A stretch of DNA of 64,000 nucleotides from CAYVVT01 sp964454335 (GTDB lineage Bacteria > Fidelibacterota > UBA8477 > JABMPR01): positions 62,001 through 126,000 of the forward strand of contig CAYVVT010000004.1 in NCBI GenBank assembly GCA_964454335.1. Reading direction: 5' to 3'. Every line of letters starts with the position of its first letter. The first letter of the stretch is position 1. Under the pieces are notes generated by a model that had not been told where the DNA came from, searched no databases, and saw nothing but the letters and a program-made list of their open reading frames with translations. Below are positions 33,751 through 42,432 of the stretch, in pieces. A program made the translations under genes and the position numbers.

Positions 33751-36439
33751 ATGAAGTTTTTGTATCTGGTCTTATTGATACCCGGTCTTGCCATTGCTGC
33801 AGATCAGGATTTCAATCCTGAGGATTATCGGGACCGCAGGGTGGAAGCCGTCCGGCTTTCGGATCCCTTGAACATCGACGGCCGGTTGGAAGAAGGGCTC
33901 TATTCAGGACAGTCTTACTCGGATTTTGTTCAGTTCATCCCCCACAATGGCAGCAGGGCTTCAGAAAGGACTGAGGTCTGGATCGGCTACGATGATGATG
34001 CGCTCTACGTGGGTGCCCGTATGTGGGACAGTGAGCCTGATTCGGTTGAGACCAGGGTTGGCCGGCGGGATGAGTGGCTGAACACTGACATCTTCGAGGT
34101 CATCATAGATTCCTACCACGACAAGCGCACTGGATACTCATTCCAGATCAATCCCAGCGGCTCCATTCTTGACGAAACCTATTTCAATGACAGCTGGACT
34201 GACCGGACCTGGGATGGCATCTGGGAAGGCCGGACCACCATTGATCAGTACGGCTGGACTGCAGAATTACGGATCCCCTACTCGAACCTGCGTTTCAATG
34301 AACAGGAGGTTTACACCTGGGGTTTCTTCCCCACGCGCTACATCCAGCGTCGAAATGAATGGGATTATTTCGTATACGTCGCTCAGGATGAAAGCGGCCT
34401 TATGAGCCGCGCTGCCGAGATGAATGGGATCCAGGGTATCAGTCCACCCAGTCGAAGGGCAATCCTGCCCTATGTCACTGCCGGCGGCAGCAGCCTGCCC
34501 TCTCAGCAGGATAATCCCTTTTTCGAAGGAAGGGATTCGAACCTCGGCCTGGGGGCTGATGTCAAGATCGGTATCGGAGGTAATCTCACCATAGACGCCA
34601 CCATCAACCCGGATTTCGGTCAGGTGGAAGTGGATCCTTCCGTGATCAATCTTTCAGCCTATGAGACGTACTATCAGGAGAAACGGCCCTTCTTCGTAGA
34701 AGGCCGCAATATCTTCCGCTTCGGAAGGGGGGGGGCCTACAAACAATTGGGGCTTCAACTCCAGCAACCCACTTTTCTTCTACAGTCGCCGCATCGGGCG
34801 CGAGCCTCAGGGCTGGATCGATGATGCCGATGGTGACTCCCTCAAACAACCTTCAGCCACACGCATTCTGGGTGCAGCCAAGATCAGTGGAAAGCTGGGC
34901 AATGATGTGTCCATCGGTGGTCTTACTGCGCTCACCAATCGCGAATACACCCATTATTATCTTGATGGCGAGGAACGATCCGGCGTCGTAGAGCCTTTTA
35001 CCTCATACAATCTCCTCAGGATGAGCAAGACCTTTAATGACGGTCGTCAGGGACTCGGTGTCATCGGCACTTTTGTGCATCGTGATTTTGATGGAGGAGG
35101 TCTCCTGGGAAATGAAGACACCGATCATGATCTGAGGGACATTCTTTCAGACAGGGCCGTGGGGTTTGGTCTGGATGGCTGGACTTTCTTTGGACCGGAA
35201 AAGGACTGGGCCATGGGCGCCTGGGGTGGTCTTACCAGCGTTTCAGGGTCACAGACCAGAATGCTGGGCCTGCAGGAAAGCTCGCGGCACTACTTTCAAA
35301 GACCGGATGCGGACCACGTCAGTCTGGACAGCAATCTGACAACGCTCACTGGCTGGGCTGGACGTGTCAATTTGAACAAGGAGAATGGCAAATTCATGTT
35401 GAACGCCGCCCTGGGGATCAATTCACCAGAATTCGAATCCAATGACATGGGGATCTCCAGCAATACGGATGTCATCAATAAACATCTGGTTATCGGCTAC
35501 CGTTGGACGGAGCCAAAGAACTTCTACCGCGCCGCCCGTACTGATCTGGCCGTTGCCAGCAATCATGATTTCAGTGGTGTCAAGACCAGTGACCTGGTGT
35601 TGTGGATGGGTTGGGTCGATTTTACCAATTACTGGAGATTCAACTACATGCTGGTATATAATCCCCAGACATTGAGCAACAATGCCCTGCGTGGCGGTCC
35701 ACGGGTCACAAATCCTGCTTACTTTGGCGGCAATATCAATATCAGCTCGGACAGTCGTAAAGCTATCAACGCCCATCTGACCCTTGATGCCGGCAGGAAT
35801 GTCGAAGGGGGATACGATCGGAGTGTCTACAGTCACTTCAACTTCAAGATCGGAGATCGATTCAATCTCAATACCGGTCCGAACTACAGCTACCGTAGGA
35901 ATCTGGCCCAGTATATCACCTCGGTGGATGATGCTGCTGCCGTGGAAATGTATGGCAAACGATATGTCGTGGGTGAGCTCCACCAACAGACGATCTCAGC
36001 CGATATTCGTCTGGATTACACCTTCACTCCCTGGTTGACGCTGCAGGGCTATTTCCAGCCTTTCATCGCTGTAGGTGCCTATTCGCACCTGAAGGAGTTC
36101 AGGCAACCTGAATCCTTCGATTTCCTGGAGTATGGTGACGAGGGTTCCAGCATCTCACTGAATTCAGACAACGAGTATGTCATCGATCCCACCGGCGGAG
36201 ATGATGCTGATGCATTTACGGTCGACAATCCCGATTTCAATTTCAAGGCTCTGGTGGGCACCCTGGTCCTGCGTTGGGAATTCAGTCCTGGAAGTACCAT
36301 GTACTTCGTCTGGACCCATAACGGTTCGAATTACGACCACCCGGGGGATCTGGACCTCTCGCGTGACCTGAATGATCTGTTCACGTCCACAGCGGATGAT
36401 GTTTTCGCACTGAAGGTTTCATACTGGTTCGGGAATTAG
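33751..36439 (+). pseudogene. DUF5916/CBM9-like outer-membrane protein, interrupted by a +1 frameshift in a G tract
   Basis: Two frames together encode one protein of about 895 residues. The first frame (33751-34824) has a signal peptide ('KFLYLVLLIPGLAIA'), a CBM9-like sugar-binding domain ('IDGRLEEGLYSGQSYSDF', 'TEVWIGYDDDALYVGARMWD', 'DIFEVIIDSYHDKRTGYSFQ') and the start of the DUF5916 barrel. It then goes off frame after nine Gs at 34727-34735. Removing one G restores 'FRFGRGGPTNNWGFNSSNPL', then 'FFYSRRIGREPQG', joining to the second frame (visible from ATG 34907) that ends in 'VFALKVSYWFGN'. It may be a real frameshift, slippage-corrected or a sequencing error. The family is common in FCB outer membranes. 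Confidence 0.85.
34727..34735 (+). other. G9 homopolymer at the frameshift
   Basis: Nine consecutive Gs, where eight would keep the DUF5916 reading frame. Long G tracts are hot spots for replication slippage, transcriptional slippage and sequencing error. Confidence 0.9.
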
Positions 36440-36516
36440 AGATCATATTTCACTCATTCCATTTCTCTGAAAATGGGCTTATGTTCCTGTCAGGATCCTT
36501 GGAAATGAGGAAATAA

Positions 36517-37965
36517 TTGATAGTGAAAATCGCCCTCTCGTCCCTTCTGGTGTTCCTTTTTGGAATGATGCTGGTCAGTTGCGATCTTGGTCCGGACAAG
36601 AACGGCCTGGAAGAGATAACACTTACCATCCTTTATACCAATGATGAACATGGCTGGATAGAGGAATCCTCCATCTCGGCTGGTGCTGCCCGTCTCATGG
36701 GGCTTTGGACCGAGCGGGAAGGTTATACACAGGATGGATCATTCCTCGCCCTCAGTGGCGGCGATAACTGGACCGGACCGGCCATATCCACCTGGTTTGA
36801 AGGTGAGCCCGTGGTGGCCGTGATGAATGCCATGGGCTATGATGCTACTGCCATCGGGAACCATGAGTTCGATTTTCAGGTCAGCGGGCTACTTGAGCGG
36901 ATCGATGAAGCGGAATATCCGTTTTTGTCCGCAAACATCCGTACACGCTCAGGCTCTGAGATTCCGGATTTTGCGACACCATACGTCATCGTCGATGTTC
37001 AGGGACTCCAGGTAGGGATCATAGGTCTCACCACTGTTTCGACCTCCTATTCCACCTTCCCGGCTTATGTAGAGGACTACGATTTCATTGACTATGGCTC
37101 AGCACTGGAGGAATGGGTTCCACGTGTCTGGGATGACGGAGCTGATATCGTTCTGCTCATCGCCCACATCTGCTATGGTGAGATGATCGATCTGATCCCA
37201 TTAGCAAATACACTGGGGATCAGCATGATCGGTGGTGGTCACTGCAACGACCTGGTTGGTGAAGTGCATGGGGACATTGCCATCATCGAAGGTGGTAGCA
37301 AAATGGCGGCCTATGCCAGGCTGGACATTCTCTATAATTTTGAATCCGAGACCATCGATGCCATGGAAGCGAATACATTGCAGAATGATGGTAGCGTATC
37401 TGATCCTGCAGTGGCTGCAATCGTCAGTGAATGGCAGGGGGCTGTGGAGCTTGAACTCGGAGAGGTCATTGGCTACGTGGAGGACGAAATCTCCCGGTAT
37501 TCGGCCGCCATGCACAATTTGGTCACGGATTCGTGGCTCATTGCTGTTCCCTCAGCCGATATCGCCATGACGAATAGCGGTGGCATTCGCCAGCCCATCC
37601 CGCAGGGTGATATTACCAAAGGTACTATCGTGGGGGTTCTGCCATTCACGAATCAGATCATCGAACTTGAGCTACTGGGCAGCGAGGTGGTCGCTTCCCT
37701 GGGAGATCTGGTCATTGCCGGCATGACCACCATTGGCGGCTACAAGCATATGGATGGCTCTCCTCTCATTATGGACAGCCTCTATCACGTCCTCACCACA
37801 GATTACCTCTACCTGCGGGATGATATGCCCTTCGCCCAATACGATACCGATCCATATTACACAGGGCTGATCTACCATCAGCCCACCGTGGACTATCTCA
37901 TCATGCTGAACACTTCTGCCTCGGATCCCCTGGACAACTATCTGGACCACACCTCCCGACGTTGA
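36517..37965 (+). CDS. Metallophosphatase / 5'-nucleotidase-like lipoprotein
   Basis: A 482-residue lipoprotein starting at TTG 36517 (GTG 36523 is equally possible). Lipobox 'MMLVSC' is followed by 'DLGPDKNG'. The metallophosphatase domain shows 'ILYTNDEHGWIEES' (metal Asp-x-His), 'ALSGGDNWTG', 'AIGNHEFDFQ' (GNHE), 'VLLIAHICYGEMID' and 'MIGGGHCNDLV' (GGH). The C-terminal 5'-nucleotidase domain has 'AMTNSGGIRQPIPQGDITK' and 'GVLPFTNQIIELELLG'. These match UshA-type enzymes that hydrolyse nucleotides or other phosphoesters outside the cell. The metal ligands look intact. It lies after the DUF5916 gene but no operon link is certain. Confidence 0.93.
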   Translation: MIVKIALSSLLVFLFGMMLVSCDLGPDKNGLEEITLTILYTNDEHGWIEESSISAGAARLMGLWTEREGYTQDGSFLALSGGDNWTGPAISTWFEGEPVVAVMNAMGYDATAIGNHEFDFQVSGLLERIDEAEYPFLSANIRTRSGSEIPDFATPYVIVDVQGLQVGIIGLTTVSTSYSTFPAYVEDYDFIDYGSALEEWVPRVWDDGADIVLLIAHICYGEMIDLIPLANTLGISMIGGGHCNDLVGEVHGDIAIIEGGSKMAAYARLDILYNFESETIDAMEANTLQNDGSVSDPAVAAIVSEWQGAVELELGEVIGYVEDEISRYSAAMHNLVTDSWLIAVPSADIAMTNSGGIRQPIPQGDITKGTIVGVLPFTNQIIELELLGSEVVASLGDLVIAGMTTIGGYKHMDGSPLIMDSLYHVLTTDYLYLRDDMPFAQYDTDPYYTGLIYHQPTVDYLIMLNTSASDPLDNYLDHTSRR

Positions 37966-38130
37966 GTCTGATCGTTCTTTTTCTTTTTGATCAATGTTGG
38001 TCATTGGTGTGGGATGCCTTCGCGGCAGACCGCTTATCTAAAAGAGTATCCGCTCAATCAGAGTATTTCCCCTTAATAGAATAGCCCCTCATTAATAGCT
38101 GCTACCGCTGCATATTCACGTTGGTATTTG
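37966..38130. other. 5' part of the 512-bp spacer before the cytochrome genes
   Basis: No coding sequence. Short direct repeats are visible: AGAGTAT at 38043 and 38060, and TTAATAG at 38073 and 38092, each about 17-19 bases apart. They might be binding sites for a regulator or background. Confidence 0.4.
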
Positions 38131-38345
38131 AAGCTGAGGGTTATCTGCCAGGGAGAGCTGATCCCCGGAGGACCTCCCAAGCCGTCCTCCACAGCAACCT
38201 TCGGGGGCCAGAACTGAATAACCCGACCTTCACCCTCAGCTTAAGTACTATCTAACCCCTCGTGGGTGTGATAGAAAGCCGGTGAGTCCCGAAGCGTGAA
38301 TGCGAAGTTCTGCCAACGGGTGTGCGGCCCGCGGGCTCACCGGTT
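38131..38345 (+). ncRNA. Candidate structured RNA: nested inverted repeats in two domains
   Basis: Domain 1: AAGCTGAGGGT (38131-38141) pairs with ACCCTCAGCTT (38232-38242). Inside it CTGATCCCC (38158-38166) pairs with GGGGGCCAG (38203-38211, one mismatch, one G-U), and that encloses the hairpin GGAGGAC (38167-38173)/GTCCTCC (38184-38190). GGGTTAT (38138-38144) can instead pair with ATAACCC (38218-38224), giving a mutually exclusive alternative. Domain 2: CTATC/GATAG (38248/38270) around ACCC/GGGT, and CCGGTGAG (38279-38286) with CTCACCGG (38336-38343) enclosing CCCG/CGGG. No ORF covers it. The strand is uncertain. It may be a riboswitch-like leader, an orphan ncRNA or a decayed group II intron domain I. 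Confidence 0.6.
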
Positions 38346-38365
38346 CACCCAACCGCCAACCTATC

Positions 38366-38397
38366 AATCCACTAATTCGGTAATCCGCCAATTCCCA
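38366..38397. repeat. Four 8-bp tandem units
   Basis: AATCCACT, AATTCGGT, AATCCGCC and AATTCCCA follow each other with an exact 8-base period and a shared AAT(C/T)C start. They separate the structured element from the promoter region of the cytochrome genes. Confidence 0.5.
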
Positions 38398-38428
38398 AGA
38401 AATCCCTACCCTACACCACAAAATAAGA

Positions 38429-38434
38429 TATAAT
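38429..38434 (+). promoter_or_regulatory. Possible -10 box for the cytochrome operon
   Basis: TATAAT lies 44 bases before the ATG at 38478 in a locally A/T-rich stretch. No matching TTGACA is found 17 bases upstream, so only the -10 element is supported. Confidence 0.35.
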
Positions 38435-38477
38435 AGGTCATCTATTGCGAAATCCGGGGGCTGGAGAGGATGGATCC

Positions 38478-39416
38478 ATGCGAATTCTGTTGATCACCCT
38501 GATGGTCGCTATGATCATTGGCTGTGCCATAAAAGTCGGACCGCCCACAGATGTCAGCGTTGAAGCTACACCTGAGCGCATCCAGCGGGGTGAATACCTT
38601 GTCGAAGCGCTGGCTGGCTGTGTTGACTGCCACAGCGAGCGCAACTGGGATTACTACAGCGCACCCATCAAACTTGATACTCGTGGTGCCGGTGGCGAGC
38701 AGTGGAGCGAGGAAGTTGGATTCCCCGGTACTATTACCGCTTCCAACATTACCCCCCATGCCCTGGAAAGCTGGACGGACGGTGAGATCATTCGAGCGTT
38801 CACTGCAGGGGTGAGCAAGGACGGAACCCCGCTGTTCCCCATCATGCCCTATCATAATTACGCCCATATGGCCAGGGAAGACGTCTACAGTGTTGTTGCC
38901 TATTTGCGGACACTTGAACCAATTGATCGGGATATACCTGAACGCAAACTGAATTTCCCCCTGGGTCTTATCGTGCGCACCATGCCCGAGGAACATGAGA
39001 TGCCGCAGCATGTACCGGTCAATGATCCCGGCGAATACTCGAAGTATGTCGCTACACTTGCCGGTTGCCATGACTGTCACACCCCGACAGACAAAAAGGG
39101 GCAGCCTGTCGAAGGGATGGCCTATGCGGGTGGTGCAGAATTCGGGATGCCAGACGGGAATCGCATCGTCATGCCCAACATCACCTCACACGAGACCGGT
39201 ATCGGCTCCTGGACCCGGGAGCAGTTCATTGCCCGCTTCAAAGCCTTTGCCTCAGATGAGGCCCGAATGATGCCTCTGGCTGAAGGACAGAAGAACACCT
39301 ATATGCCCTGGACCTATTATGCCGGGATGTCGGAATACGATCTGGGTGCAATTTACGATTATCTCCGCAGTATCCCGGCCGTTGACAATGAGACCGTTAC
39401 CTATCCGGAAGGATAG
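38478..39416 (+). CDS. Diheme c-type cytochrome lipoprotein
   Basis: The frame extends to 38445, but ATG 38478 with GAGAGGA 7 bases upstream starts a lipoprotein signal ('LITLMVAMIIGC'). The 312-residue protein has two cytochrome c domains: heme motif CVDCH ('YLVEALAGCVDCHSERN') with possible distal Met in 'PLFPIMPYHNY', and CHDCH ('YVATLAGCHDCHTPTDKKG') with Met in 'TYMPWTYYAGM'. It resembles the cytochrome subunits of membrane alcohol dehydrogenases and other periplasmic electron carriers. A monoheme cytochrome gene follows 22 bases later, so the two probably form one electron-transfer operon. Confidence 0.93.
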   Translation: MRILLITLMVAMIIGCAIKVGPPTDVSVEATPERIQRGEYLVEALAGCVDCHSERNWDYYSAPIKLDTRGAGGEQWSEEVGFPGTITASNITPHALESWTDGEIIRAFTAGVSKDGTPLFPIMPYHNYAHMAREDVYSVVAYLRTLEPIDRDIPERKLNFPLGLIVRTMPEEHEMPQHVPVNDPGEYSKYVATLAGCHDCHTPTDKKGQPVEGMAYAGGAEFGMPDGNRIVMPNITSHETGIGSWTREQFIARFKAFASDEARMMPLAEGQKNTYMPWTYYAGMSEYDLGAIYDYLRSIPAVDNETVTYPEG

Positions 39417-39438
39417 ACCTGAAACAGAGGATCGTCAG

Positions 39439-39828
39439 TTGAGGTTCTTGTTCCTCAAAGCTTGCCTGCTGCTCTTCCTTGGGTTTGAGGGACTGTCGGG
39501 GGAAGAGTATACCGCGCCTTCTTTGTCCGCTGGTAAGCTGCTTTTTCAGCAGAACTGCATCCTGTGTCATGGTGCTGGTGCCCGGGGTGATGGGATCCTG
39601 GCAGGTGCTTTCAAACCTTCCGATCTTATGGCTGATAGTGTTCAGTCCCAGCCTGACAGTGTCATCGCATGGAAAATCGAGACTGGACGATCAGTGATGC
39701 CTGCCTTCGGTCATCAGTTCGACGATGCCCAGTTGCAGAGCCTTGTGGATTATCTACGCTTCCTGTCAGCTGAACATGACCCGGCAGCCCCAGCTACCAG
39801 ATCTGCTTCCAGATCAACCACTGACTGA
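39439..39828 (+). CDS. Small monoheme c-type cytochrome
   Basis: TTG 39439 is preceded by AGAGG at 8 bases and begins a signal peptide ('RFLFLKACLLLFLGFEGLSG'), giving 129 residues. The heme motif CILCH appears in 'GKLLFQQNCILCHGAGARGD', the axial Met in 'IETGRSVMPAFGHQFDD', and the final helix is 'QSLVDYLRFLS', the standard class I cytochrome c order. It follows the diheme cytochrome closely and likely accepts or passes its electrons in the periplasm. The Ser/Thr/Ala-rich C-terminal tail is unusual but short. Confidence 0.9.
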   Translation: MRFLFLKACLLLFLGFEGLSGEEYTAPSLSAGKLLFQQNCILCHGAGARGDGILAGAFKPSDLMADSVQSQPDSVIAWKIETGRSVMPAFGHQFDDAQLQSLVDYLRFLSAEHDPAAPATRSASRSTTD

Positions 39829-40157
39829 CAGACACCAGGATCGCTAGCCTCCAGAACACGTTAGGCCCTCATACTTTTGTATGCATTCAGAATTGTCATA
39901 CCCGTAGCATCAACGGATAATGATCCTGTTTTCATGATTTACCAGATCCGGGACATACCCGACCCGATCCTTGATCCATCCATTGGTTAATTCAAGTAGG
40001 TATGCTCATTCGCTGATAGAAACTGGCATTGAATTCAACTGCGGGCTACATTGTATACGACACCGGAGATTGCATTTCCGGTGCGTTGATCAGGAATCGC
40101 CTCCAGTGGATCTCTGTCAACTGAATCACCTAGAATGATTGATTGAAGGGCACTCAC
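39829..40157. other. Spacer upstream of the GtrA-glf cluster
   Basis: About 330 bases with no supportable gene. It holds a small hairpin CATAC-TTTT-GTATG at 39870-39883 and the longer inverted repeat at 40061. The transition from the cytochrome operon to the polysaccharide cluster occurs here. Confidence 0.5.
40061..40083. promoter_or_regulatory. Inverted repeat upstream of GtrA gene
   Basis: CACCGGA (40061-40067) and TCCGGTG (40077-40083) form a perfect 7-bp dyad with a 9-base spacer, 75 bases before the ATG at 40158. It could terminate upstream transcription weakly or bind a regulator; no T run follows. Confidence 0.4.
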
Positions 40158-40580
40158 ATGAAGATCGTCGATGCTATCATGACTCTTCTCAGAAAAATCT
40201 TCAAGGATAATATCCGTTTCCTACGTTATTCCCTCATTGGCTGCACCGGAGCTACGCTTGATTTCATTCTGTTTAACATTCTGATCTATTTCGACATCCA
40301 TTATCATATCGCCAATATCATCGGGGTATGTTTAGGGATTACCAACAACTACTTCCTGAATGCCCGTTACAATTTCAAGGTTACCTCCGAGCCGGTTCGG
40401 CGTTACATATCCTTCCTTGTTATTGGCATTCTTGGTCTGGTCCTCAGTGTCTTCATCCTCTTTATCCTCGTTGAAACATATGGTGTGAATGTCGTCGTCG
40501 CCAAACTGGGTACCATTTTCCTGATAGCACTGATTCAGTTCGGATTGAACAGCAGCATCACCTTTCGCCAAAATTGGTAA
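40158..40580 (+). CDS. GtrA-family membrane protein
   Basis: ATG 40158 with GAAGGG upstream gives 140 residues (the frame opens 15 bases earlier at TTG). The GtrA signature 'FLRYSLIGCTGATLDFILFN' is followed by three further TM helices, with 'GITNNYFLNARYNFKV' in the first loop and 'AKLGTIFLIALIQFGLNSSI' at the end. GtrA proteins are thought to flip or support polyprenyl-phosphate sugars for glycosylation of envelope polymers. Its stop directly abuts the glf start, so translation is probably coupled. Confidence 0.93.
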   Translation: MKIVDAIMTLLRKIFKDNIRFLRYSLIGCTGATLDFILFNILIYFDIHYHIANIIGVCLGITNNYFLNARYNFKVTSEPVRRYISFLVIGILGLVLSVFILFILVETYGVNVVVAKLGTIFLIALIQFGLNSSITFRQNW

Positions 40581-41732
40581 ATGGATTTTACGGCATACAG
40601 ATATGTTGTCGTAGGTTGCGGATTCTTTGGTGCGGTGATCGCTGAACGGATCGCCAATGATCTGCGAGAACCTGTACTTGTACTCGAGAAACGGGATCAT
40701 ATCGGAGGGAACTGCTACTCACTCGATCACCCAGGGACAGGTATTCACTACCACCGTTATGGAACGCATATCTTTCACACATCCAATCCCTATGTCTGGG
40801 AGTATATACAGAAGTTCACTGAGTTCAACGGCTATTACCACCAGGTCCTGACGACCTATAGGGACAAGGTCTACCAACTACCGATCAACCTTGAGACCAT
40901 CAATAGTTTCTATGACCGAAACCTGAAACCCTATGAGGTCGAAGCCTTCCTCGCTGACGAGGTATCCCGCTCTGGTGGGAATTTCGATGACAACTTTGAG
41001 GACAAGGCCATCAGTCTTTTGGGCCGACCACTCTACGAAGCCTTCATTAAAGGTTACACACGTAAGCAGTGGGGACGTGACCCTAGGAGCATTCCATCTC
41101 ATATTCTTAGTAGACTCCCCTTTAGAACCGACTACAATGAAAGCTACTTTTTCGATCCATGGCAAGGTGTGCCACTGAAAGGCTATACGGATATCTTCAA
41201 TCAGCTGTTGGCCAGTGAGCTTATCACGATTCAGCTTGGAACAGATTTTCTCGACGTTTGGGGGGAGCTCCCTGAAAGTTCGATGATCATTTATACCGGC
41301 CCTATAGATAGATTGTTTGGCTTCCAGCATGGACAGCTAGAGTGGCGGAGTCTGGACTTCAACGAAAGGATCGAATCGGTTCCCGATTATCAGGGTACAT
41401 CCGTCATGAACTATGCTGAGGAGTCTGTTCCATATACGCGGATCCATGAGCCCCGGCACCTTCATCCTGAACGATCATATCCTGAAGATAAAACTCTGGT
41501 GGTCGAGGAATACTCTAGAGACGATGATGGATCTGACCCATTCTACCCGGTTGGAGGTCATCATAATCAGGTTCTGCTGGATACATATTTATCTGAACTG
41601 AAAAAACATCCCAATCTTATCGCCGGTGGTCGTCTCGGCGATTATCGTTATTACGACATGGATCAAACCATCGCCAGGGCACTGGAAGTTTATCGACGTA
41701 TCCGCAATCACCATCCTGGAGTCTCCGATTAA
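40581..41732 (+). CDS. glf: UDP-galactopyranose mutase
   Basis: A 383-residue flavoenzyme that interconverts UDP-galactopyranose and UDP-galactofuranose in the cytoplasm. The FAD-binding Rossmann start is 'YVVVGCGFFGAVIAERIAN', followed by 'VLEKRDHIGGNCYS' and the 'HRYGTHIFHTSNPYVWEYI' region that is highly conserved in Glf. Later conserved blocks are 'FIKGYTRKQWGRDPRSIPSH', 'RTDYNESYFFDPWQGVPLKG' and 'VEEYSRDDDG'. It points to a galactofuranose-containing surface glycan. Its TAA overlaps the likely ATT start of the next glycosyltransferase. Confidence 0.97.
   Translation: MDFTAYRYVVVGCGFFGAVIAERIANDLREPVLVLEKRDHIGGNCYSLDHPGTGIHYHRYGTHIFHTSNPYVWEYIQKFTEFNGYYHQVLTTYRDKVYQLPINLETINSFYDRNLKPYEVEAFLADEVSRSGGNFDDNFEDKAISLLGRPLYEAFIKGYTRKQWGRDPRSIPSHILSRLPFRTDYNESYFFDPWQGVPLKGYTDIFNQLLASELITIQLGTDFLDVWGELPESSMIIYTGPIDRLFGFQHGQLEWRSLDFNERIESVPDYQGTSVMNYAEESVPYTRIHEPRHLHPERSYPEDKTLVVEEYSRDDDGSDPFYPVGGHHNQVLLDTYLSELKKHPNLIAGGRLGDYRYYDMDQTIARALEVYRRIRNHHPGVSD
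41718..41721 (+). promoter_or_regulatory. Shine-Dalgarno GGAG placing the GT2 start at ATT 41728
   Basis: GGAG sits 6 bases before ATT at 41728-41730. No ATG, GTG or TTG lies in the frame between GTG 41626 and ATG 41797, and the latter would delete the conserved 'IIIPVYNE' strand. The site decides the start. Confidence 0.55.
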
Positions 41733-42432
41733 AGAAACACTCGCGATCATTATCCCCGTCTACAATGAATGTGATGTTATTGAGCATGTTCTCATGAAAT
41801 GGACGCGTGCAATTGATAAACTTACTTCCGACTACAGGATTCATGTCTACGACGATGGTTCCAGGGATAAAACTCTTGAAATTCTACAGGGATTGAGCAA
41901 ACAAAATGACCGGCTGGTCGTCCACTCAAAGGATAATAGCGGGCATGGACCCACAATCCTTACTGGATATAGAGATAATGCGGATTCTGCCTGGGTCTTC
42001 CAGATTGACTCTGATGATGAGATGCAGCCCGGATCGTTTAGCGAACTTTGGTATCAGCGTGATGAATATGATTTCCTGATCGGAACTCGCGTCCAGAGAT
42101 CACAGCCCGTCATTCGCAAACTCATCAGTTTTATTTCACGTAGAACAGTTCACCTCCTGTATGGAAATGGAGTCTGGGACGTGAACTCTCCTTTCAGACT
42201 GATAAGGGGTTCAGTCCTGGCAGATTATGTAGACTTAATTCCTGGAGACACCTTTGCACCAAATGTGATCTTGTCTGGACTTATGAGCATGAACAAACAT
42301 AGAATTTACGAAACGACAGTCCCACATACCGTCAGAAAGACGGGAGAAGTATCAATCAGGAAGTTTAAGCTTCTGAAAGTCTCTGCGAGATCCTTCATGC
42401 AGACAATAAAATTCAGGTTCACCCTGCCTTGA
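41728..42432 (+). CDS. Family 2 glycosyltransferase
   Basis: About 234 residues if begun at ATT 41728, which overlaps the glf stop as ATTAA; starting at GTG 41626 would add 34 residues lying inside glf and lacks a ribosome site. The GT-A fold reads 'LAIIIPVYNECDVIEHVLMK', the nucleotide loop 'YRIHVYDDGSRDKTLEIL', the metal/donor motif 'WVFQIDSDDEMQPGSFSEL' (DSDD) and 'DVNSPFRLIRGSVL'. No TM helices, so it acts at the inner membrane face, like dolichyl-phosphate-sugar synthases. It probably uses UDP-Galf or makes a polyprenyl-linked sugar for GtrA. Confidence 0.88.
   Translation: MKETLAIIIPVYNECDVIEHVLMKWTRAIDKLTSDYRIHVYDDGSRDKTLEILQGLSKQNDRLVVHSKDNSGHGPTILTGYRDNADSAWVFQIDSDDEMQPGSFSELWYQRDEYDFLIGTRVQRSQPVIRKLISFISRRTVHLLYGNGVWDVNSPFRLIRGSVLADYVDLIPGDTFAPNVILSGLMSMNKHRIYETTVPHTVRKTGEVSIRKFKLLKVSARSFMQTIKFRFTLP

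Noticed and set aside
38278..38350. Segment GAAAGCCGGTGAG resembles part of a cobalamin riboswitch
   Set aside because: The B12 box and the GCCACTG block are absent on either strand, and the paired regions do not follow the riboswitch layout.
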